Shown one piece after another: positions 15,720 through 20,274 of a stretch of DNA of 20,274 nucleotides. A program made the position numbers and the translations under genes. Where the stretch lies: the NCBI GenBank assembly GCA_041477815.1, contig JBGOUV010000074.1:1-20274 (forward strand), in the 5' to 3' direction. The notes under the pieces are model-generated. The model did not search any database. It was not told the DNA's origin and saw only the letters and a program-made list of their open reading frames with translations. Positions within the stretch are counted from its first letter, which is position 1; the number at the start of each line of letters is the position of its first letter. Origin of the DNA: JBGOUV01 sp041477815. GTDB taxonomy: Bacteria; Acidobacteriota; Terriglobia; Bryobacterales; JACQDG01.

Positions 15720-17093
15720 TCAGCGCCGGGTAGTGACCTTGGGCGTGGCGCCGGACTTAAGGATCAGCTCGGTCAGTAATTCTACGGCTTTATCAATGGG
15801 TAGGATATCCGCAATGTCGATGGGGGTTCTGCCGCGGCCGTCCTTTTCGTCCAGTTTGGCGCCCTTTTCGGCCAGGAACCGTATGACCTGGCAGATCTCC
15901 GCCTGCGAAGAGATACCTAGAGTTCCGGTGACCGCGGCATGCATGACGGTGGAGCCGGTGTCGCTGACGGCGTCGATTTGAGGCGCCAGCTCGTAGGCGT
16001 ACTTCACTATTCCGGCATGACCACTTCCGGCCGCCGACATGAGCAGCGTGGTCCGGCCCTGGCCCTGGAGCGATGGATCGGCCCCCGCTACCACCAGCGC
16101 CCGCATGACGTCGAGATGATTGGCCTTGGCGGCTACGTGCAGAGGGGTCACCTCGCCGATGATGCGGCGGAAGCCGCCGCCCGCGAATCCGGTGGCCTTG
16201 GCATTGCGCGTGTTGGGATTGGCTCCTTTGGCGAGCAGCTTCTTCACGAGGTTGAGGTCGCCCAACTGGGCGGCGGTGTGCAGCGGCGTATTGCCGCCGC
16301 GGTCCGCCACGTTGGGGTCGGCGCCGCCGTCGACCAGGGCGCCGGCTGCCGCCGTGCTGCCATAGGAGGTCGCCACCACCAGCGCTTTGGCGCCAGAGGG
16401 GAGAGCGTAATTGGGGTCGGCGCCCGCGGCCAGGAGACTGCGGATGGAGGTTACGTCGTTCTTGGTGGCGGCGAAGATCAGGGCCGTGAAGCCGCTCTGG
16501 GAGGCCGCCTTCACGTCGGCGCCGAGTTGGATCAGGGCCTCGACTACGTCGGAGTGTCCTTCCGCCGCCGCCCACATCAGCGGGGTTTGCCCTTTGCGCG
16601 GCTCGACCGCGTTCGCGTTGGCGCCCTGGGCGGCCAGGAGCTTTACGGCAGGGGCGCTGCCGGCGCCGGCGGCGATCGTCAGGGCCGTTTCGCCGTTCCA
16701 GCGGGCGGCCTTGGCGTCGGCGCCGGCGTGGAGGAGTTTTTCGACTAATGCGGCGTTGCCGTTGGCGGCGGCGAGGGTCAGGGGCGTTTCGCCGTACTCA
16801 TCGGCCGTGTTGACGTTGGCGCCGGCGCGGAGGAGGAGCTCCGCGGTCTCGCGGTCCTCCAGATGGACGGCCCAGAACAGGGCGGTCGCGCCGTCGGGCT
16901 GGGCGGCGTTGACATCGGGGCGCTGGCGCATGAGGGTCGCGATGGTTTTGGGGTCGCGGCGCTTTACTGCTTCCAGGAGGCGGAGGTCGGGGGTGGCGGC
17001 CAGAGTAGAGGCGGCGAGGAGGAGGACACACGAGAGCCGGCCGGAGGGCCGGCTGCGGCCCGGGGGGGCCGCCCCACTCGATTGGCTATACAT
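15720..17093 (-). CDS. exported ankyrin-repeat protein
   Basis: 457 aa. The N-terminus has a basic stretch and then LSCVLLLAASTLAA, a Sec signal peptide, so the repeats act outside the cytoplasm. About ten ankyrin repeats run from residue 36 to 440. They are marked by recurring G-TPL--AA and LL--GA(D/N)-N elements, with two irregular repeats (an insert FAGGGFRRIIGE at about residue 310, and SGHAGIVKYAYEL). No catalytic domain is seen. It is the third gene of the operon: its ATG (17093) overlaps the stop of the DUF1552 gene (17086-17088) by 8 bp, implying translational coupling. It is likely a scaffold or binding partner for the upstream exported proteins (inferred from context). Confidence 0.9.
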   Translation of the reverse strand: MYSQSSGAAPPGRSRPSGRLSCVLLLAASTLAATPDLRLLEAVKRRDPKTIATLMRQRPDVNAAQPDGATALFWAVHLEDRETAELLLRAGANVNTADEYGETPLTLAAANGNAALVEKLLHAGADAKAARWNGETALTIAAGAGSAPAVKLLAAQGANANAVEPRKGQTPLMWAAAEGHSDVVEALIQLGADVKAASQSGFTALIFAATKNDVTSIRSLLAAGADPNYALPSGAKALVVATSYGSTAAAGALVDGGADPNVADRGGNTPLHTAAQLGDLNLVKKLLAKGANPNTRNAKATGFAGGGFRRIIGEVTPLHVAAKANHLDVMRALVVAGADPSLQGQGRTTLLMSAAGSGHAGIVKYAYELAPQIDAVSDTGSTVMHAAVTGTLGISSQAEICQVIRFLAEKGAKLDEKDGRGRTPIDIADILPIDKAVELLTELILKSGATPKVTTRR

Positions 17094-18438
17094 CTGAGAG
17101 ATAGGTTAGTTGGCCGGTGCTGTCGCCGAACTTCTCGGACGGGACGCCGGCGCGGTCGAGCATGTTCAGCAGGAGGTTGTTCAGGGGGGTCTCCTGCGGG
17201 AAGCGGAGGTGACGCCCGCCTTGAACCTGGCCGGCGGCGCCGCCCGCCAGCACGATCGGGAGGTCGTGGTGCGTGTGCCGGTTGGCGTCGGCGAGGCTGC
17301 TGCCGTACAGAATCAAAGAGTGGTCCAGGAGGCTGCCGTCGCCGTCGGGGGTGGATTTCAGCCTCTCCAGAAAGTAGGCGAAGGTCTTTACCAAATGGGC
17401 GTCGATTTTGGCTACGTTGTCCACCTTCACCGGATCGTTCTGGTGATGGGTGATGGAATGGTGTCCGTCCGAGACGGCGATGTTCGGATAGCTCCGGTTG
17501 CTGCCGGCGCGGCCCAGCATGAACGTAATGACGCGCGTCATATCGGTCTGGAACGCCACCACCTGCAGGTCCATCATCAGCCGGGCATGGTCGTCGAAGG
17601 CGTCCGGTACGGAGCTGGGACGCTCCAGCGCCGGCAGTTGCAGCGAGGCGTTTTGCTGCTCCGCCTTCTGGATGCGCCGCTCGATGTCACGGATGGCTTC
17701 GAGGTATTGAGTAAGCTTGGTGCGGTCGCGGGCGCCGAGTTTCGTTTCCAGGCGGTCGATGCTGCCGGCCACGTAGTCGAGGATGCTGCGTTGCTCCTCG
17801 AGCCCTTTGCGGCGGGCGGCGGGATCGGTGCTGTCGCCTTCGCCGAAGAGACGCTCGAACACGGCGCGGGGATTGAATTCCACGGGCAGGGGGGTGGTCT
17901 CATTGCGCCAGGAAACCGTATTCGTGTAGGCGCAGCTATATCCCGAGTCGCAGCCCCCGGCCAGGCTGGGGCTTTCGAGACCGAGCTCCAGCGAAGCCAG
18001 TTGCGTATGCTTGCGCAGCTCCAGGGCGGCGATCTGGTCCGCCGAGATGCCGCAGCGGATGCCCGCGCCTTCGGTCTTCTTGGGGTGGACGCCGGTGAGC
18101 CAGGTAGCGCCTTCGCGGGCGTGGTCGCCGGGGCCATCGCCCAGGGCCCGGCCGTTGACCTGGGCCAGTCCGCTCAGCACCAGCAGCCGCTCGCGGAAAG
18201 GCTCCAGGGCCTTCAGCGTGGGACCGAACTCAAACCCCTTGCCATCCGCCGCCGGTGTCCAGCGGCTCATGATCGCGCCGGTAGGATGGTAGACAAAGCC
18301 CAGCCGGACCGGCGCCTTGCCGGACTTCGTCGTGGCCCCGAAGGCCGGAACCATCGAGTCCAGCAGGGGCAGGGCCAAACTAGTACCGAGACCGCGCAGG
18401 AAGGTGCGGCGAGGCAGGCATTGCTTAGTGATGATCAT
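17086..18438 (-). CDS. DUF1552 family Tat-exported protein
   Basis: 450 aa, full length. The Tat signal PRRTFLRG has RR at 10-11, followed by LGTSLALPLLDSM. Family features: GFVYHPTGAIMSRWTP; LSGLAQVNG; DHAREGATWLTG, a conserved region after the signal; SLELGLE; GYSCAYTNTVSWR; a coiled-coil-like middle (EEQRSILDYVAGSIDRLETK); and the C-terminal SDGHHSITHHQNDP, SLADANRHTHHDLPIVLAGG and GGRHL. Its His-rich C-terminus resembles the metal-site arrangement of DUF1501 proteins, suggesting a distant relationship. The ATG (18438) overlaps the stop of the DUF1592 gene by 4 bp (ATGA). DUF1592 and DUF1552 genes are standard neighbours in Planctomycetes and Acidobacteriota. Enzymatic activity is unknown. 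Confidence 0.93.
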   Translation of the reverse strand: MIITKQCLPRRTFLRGLGTSLALPLLDSMVPAFGATTKSGKAPVRLGFVYHPTGAIMSRWTPAADGKGFEFGPTLKALEPFRERLLVLSGLAQVNGRALGDGPGDHAREGATWLTGVHPKKTEGAGIRCGISADQIAALELRKHTQLASLELGLESPSLAGGCDSGYSCAYTNTVSWRNETTPLPVEFNPRAVFERLFGEGDSTDPAARRKGLEEQRSILDYVAGSIDRLETKLGARDRTKLTQYLEAIRDIERRIQKAEQQNASLQLPALERPSSVPDAFDDHARLMMDLQVVAFQTDMTRVITFMLGRAGSNRSYPNIAVSDGHHSITHHQNDPVKVDNVAKIDAHLVKTFAYFLERLKSTPDGDGSLLDHSLILYGSSLADANRHTHHDLPIVLAGGAAGQVQGGRHLRFPQETPLNNLLLNMLDRAGVPSEKFGDSTGQLTYLSDV

Positions 18439-20274
18439 GGCTCGGGGGTTCTCCTCATCTGAAACGGCGTGCTTTCCACGATAGCTGTGATCAGCGCCGA
18501 CATACGGTAGTCGTTCCCGGCCGCTTTTTTGGCGATGGCTCGTACAGCCGGCTTGTCATAGTATTCTAACCCACGGCCCAGGGCGTAGGTAAGAAGTTTT
18601 TCGGTCACAGTGGAAGCGAAGTCCTCCCGGTAGCGGGAGAGGAGCAGCTTCTTGAGGCCGGCCGGGCCCTCGAACTGGGTCCCGTCGGGGAGCTTTCCGG
18701 TGGCGTCGATGAGGGAGCCGGCGTCCTGGGCGCGCCATTTGCCGATGGCGTCGTAGTTCTCGAGCGCAAATCCGATCGGATCCATGCGGGAGTGGCAGGC
18801 GGAGCAGGTCGGATTCACCCGGTGTTGCTCCATCTGCTGGCGCATCGTGAGCAGCTTTCCATCCTGTCCGTGCGGCATCAGCTCCGGAACGACGGCCGGT
18901 GGCGGGGGCGGGGGCGTGCCGAGCAGATTGTCCATGATCCAGCGGCCGCGCTGCACCACGGAGGTGCGGTTGGGGTAGGAGGTCACGGTCAGAATACTGC
19001 CCTGTCCCAGCAGGCCGCCGCGGTTGGGATCGGTGACCGCCACCCGGCGGAACTGCGAGCCGTAAATCTTGGGCGCGCCATAGTGCTCGGCCAGGCGCTG
19101 GTTGAGGTAGGTATAGTTGGTATCCACCAGATCGAGCACGCTGCGGTCCTCGCGCAGGATGCTCTCGAAGAACATCTCGGTCTCCTGCTGGAACGACCGG
19201 CGCAGGCTCTCGTCGAACTCGGAGAAGGTCTCCGGATCGGGCTTCACGGTGGCCAGATTCCGTAACTGCAGCCACTGCCCGACGAAATTGGAGACCAAGG
19301 CTTGCGAGCGGGAGTCGTCCAGCATGCGGCGGACCTGGCGCGCGAGCACGGCGGGGTCCTGGAGTTTGCCCCGATCGGCCAACTGCAGCAATTCGTCGTC
19401 GGGAATGCTGCTCCACAGGAAGAACGAAAGCCGGGAGGCCAGCTCGTGGTCGCCGAGGCGATAGACGGTTCCCGGAGGAGCCCCGGGCGGGTCCGGCTCC
19501 ACACGGAACAGAAAGTCGGGGGACATCAGCAGGGCGGTGAGGGCCTTTTCGATGCCGTGGTCGAAGTCGCGTTCGGCGCGTCCGCGCCAGTAGAAAGCGA
19601 GCAGGGGCTGGATGTCTGCGCCGGTGACGGGACGGCGGAAGGCCCGGCGGGTCAGGGTCGACAGGATGGTCCGCGCCGCCGGCTCCTCGTCCCTAGGTGT
19701 AGTTGGGCGGGACACGAAGATCCTGGCGCGGCTGGGGGTCTCTCCGCGGCCGGCTACGTTGTAGGGACCGCCGATGATCACGGTACCGACGTCGGGATTA
19801 TTTCCGCCTCCTCGCCGCGGCACCTCGAACAGTTTGAGCCTGGCGCCGTCGAGCCGGAGGTCCATCTGGGCGGGTGGAGGGTCGGGCGGGGGAGGGCCGG
19901 TCACAGCCGGGGCGGCGGCGCGGTTGGGCGGGGCCTCGGCTTCCACCTTCGCGGACTCCCTCAAAAAGGTCACCCCCACGGTCCGCAGGCCCGCCTTGAC
20001 GGGTAGCCGCAATTCATAATTCGGCGGATTCTCCAGGCCCAGGGTGAAGTTGGCCGGCAACTTGATGCGGATCACGTACTCGGCATCGAGCGGGAAATAG
20101 TAGGGGAACGACAGGCCGCCGCGGGAATCAAACGGCAGATCGGGACTGACCCGCTCGTTTCGCTGACCGCGCCGGAAGGAGCTGGGCGGATCCCGGAGGG
20201 GCTGGAACTGCTCGTCGGCGGGCTTCATCTGGGTGTCGCCGACGGCCAGACGGCTGATCCGGCGAGCCGCGGAC
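18435..20274 (-). CDS. DUF1592-type cytochrome-domain protein (DUF1595-1592-1588-1585), 5' end off window
   Basis: The coding frame is open to the window edge. Codons between 20273 and 20229 read ISRLAVGDTQ, which matches the family, so the ATG at 20228 is not the true start and the N-terminal cytochrome and DUF1587 parts lie outside. Visible domains in order: a carbohydrate-binding-like region with DLPFDSRGGL and FPLDAEYVIRIKL; DUF1595 (LTRRAFRRPVT to LMSPDFLFRVE); DUF1592 (LASRLSFFLWSSIPDDELL to AEHYG); DUF1588 (RGGLLGQGSILTVTSYPNRT, then CSACHSRMDPIGFALENYD, with the haem motif CSACH encoded at 18806-18792); and DUF1585 (LTYALGRGLEYYD to STPFQMRR). It is likely a periplasmic haem protein. 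It is the first of the three visible operon genes. Confidence 0.93.
   Translation of the reverse strand, partial: SAARRISRLAVGDTQMKPADEQFQPLRDPPSSFRRGQRNERVSPDLPFDSRGGLSFPYYFPLDAEYVIRIKLPANFTLGLENPPNYELRLPVKAGLRTVGVTFLRESAKVEAEAPPNRAAAPAVTGPPPPDPPPAQMDLRLDGARLKLFEVPRRGGGNNPDVGTVIIGGPYNVAGRGETPSRARIFVSRPTTPRDEEPAARTILSTLTRRAFRRPVTGADIQPLLAFYWRGRAERDFDHGIEKALTALLMSPDFLFRVEPDPPGAPPGTVYRLGDHELASRLSFFLWSSIPDDELLQLADRGKLQDPAVLARQVRRMLDDSRSQALVSNFVGQWLQLRNLATVKPDPETFSEFDESLRRSFQQETEMFFESILREDRSVLDLVDTNYTYLNQRLAEHYGAPKIYGSQFRRVAVTDPNRGGLLGQGSILTVTSYPNRTSVVQRGRWIMDNLLGTPPPPPPAVVPELMPHGQDGKLLTMRQQMEQHRVNPTCSACHSRMDPIGFALENYDAIGKWRAQDAGSLIDATGKLPDGTQFEGPAGLKKLLLSRYREDFASTVTEKLLTYALGRGLEYYDKPAVRAIAKKAAGNDYRMSALITAIVESTPFQMRRTPEP

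Overview
The window looks like a GC-rich chromosomal segment of an acidobacterium, most likely Bryobacterales ('Candidatus Solibacter' and relatives). Three things suggest this. The protein at 10754-12130 ends in a domain resembling TIGR03437, the 'Solibacter uncharacterized C-terminal domain'. Two planctomycete/acidobacterium-type clusters are present (DUF1501 with PSD1, and DUF1592 with DUF1552). There is also a Ser/Thr kinase carrying TolB-like PD40 repeats, a type greatly expanded in this group. The assignment rests on family recognition, not on a database search.

Layout. The left edge (1-428) holds the start of a minus-strand gene cut by the window end, and a 64-bp hairpin at 114-177 with all the hallmarks of an integron attC site. 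No integrase is visible. From 429 to 4386 (minus) lies a two-gene overlapping operon: a cytochrome-domain PSD1 protein, then a Tat-exported DUF1501 protein. Divergent from it (4460-5199, plus) is a small MerR/excisionase-type antitoxin-like gene followed by a PIN (VapC-like) toxin broken by a frameshift. A secreted creatininase-family protein (minus, 5224-5994) diverges from a coupled pair of exported proteins (plus): a DUF3500 protein and a large alpha/beta-hydrolase esterase. A small membrane protein (minus) diverges from an EAL-HDOD protein (plus). A Reeler-like/TIGR03437 secreted protein (plus) follows. A membrane-anchored Ser/Thr kinase with a PD40 propeller (minus, 12223-15156) is divergent from a Uma2-family nuclease-like gene (plus). 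The right end (15720-20274, minus) is a three-gene overlapping operon: a DUF1592-type cytochrome-domain protein (running off the window), a Tat-exported DUF1552 protein and an exported ankyrin-repeat protein.

How the genes work together. Most products are predicted to be exported: Tat substrates, Sec-signal hydrolases, putative haem-binding proteins and an adhesin-like surface protein. This suggests a region devoted to periplasmic or extracellular catabolism. The two terminal operons share one logic: a large protein with haem-binding CXXCH motif(s) is made first and overlaps the gene of a Tat-exported partner. The substrates of these DUF families are not established and none is claimed here. 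The most unusual element is the attC-like site, which implies integron cassette activity, past or present, at the left edge.
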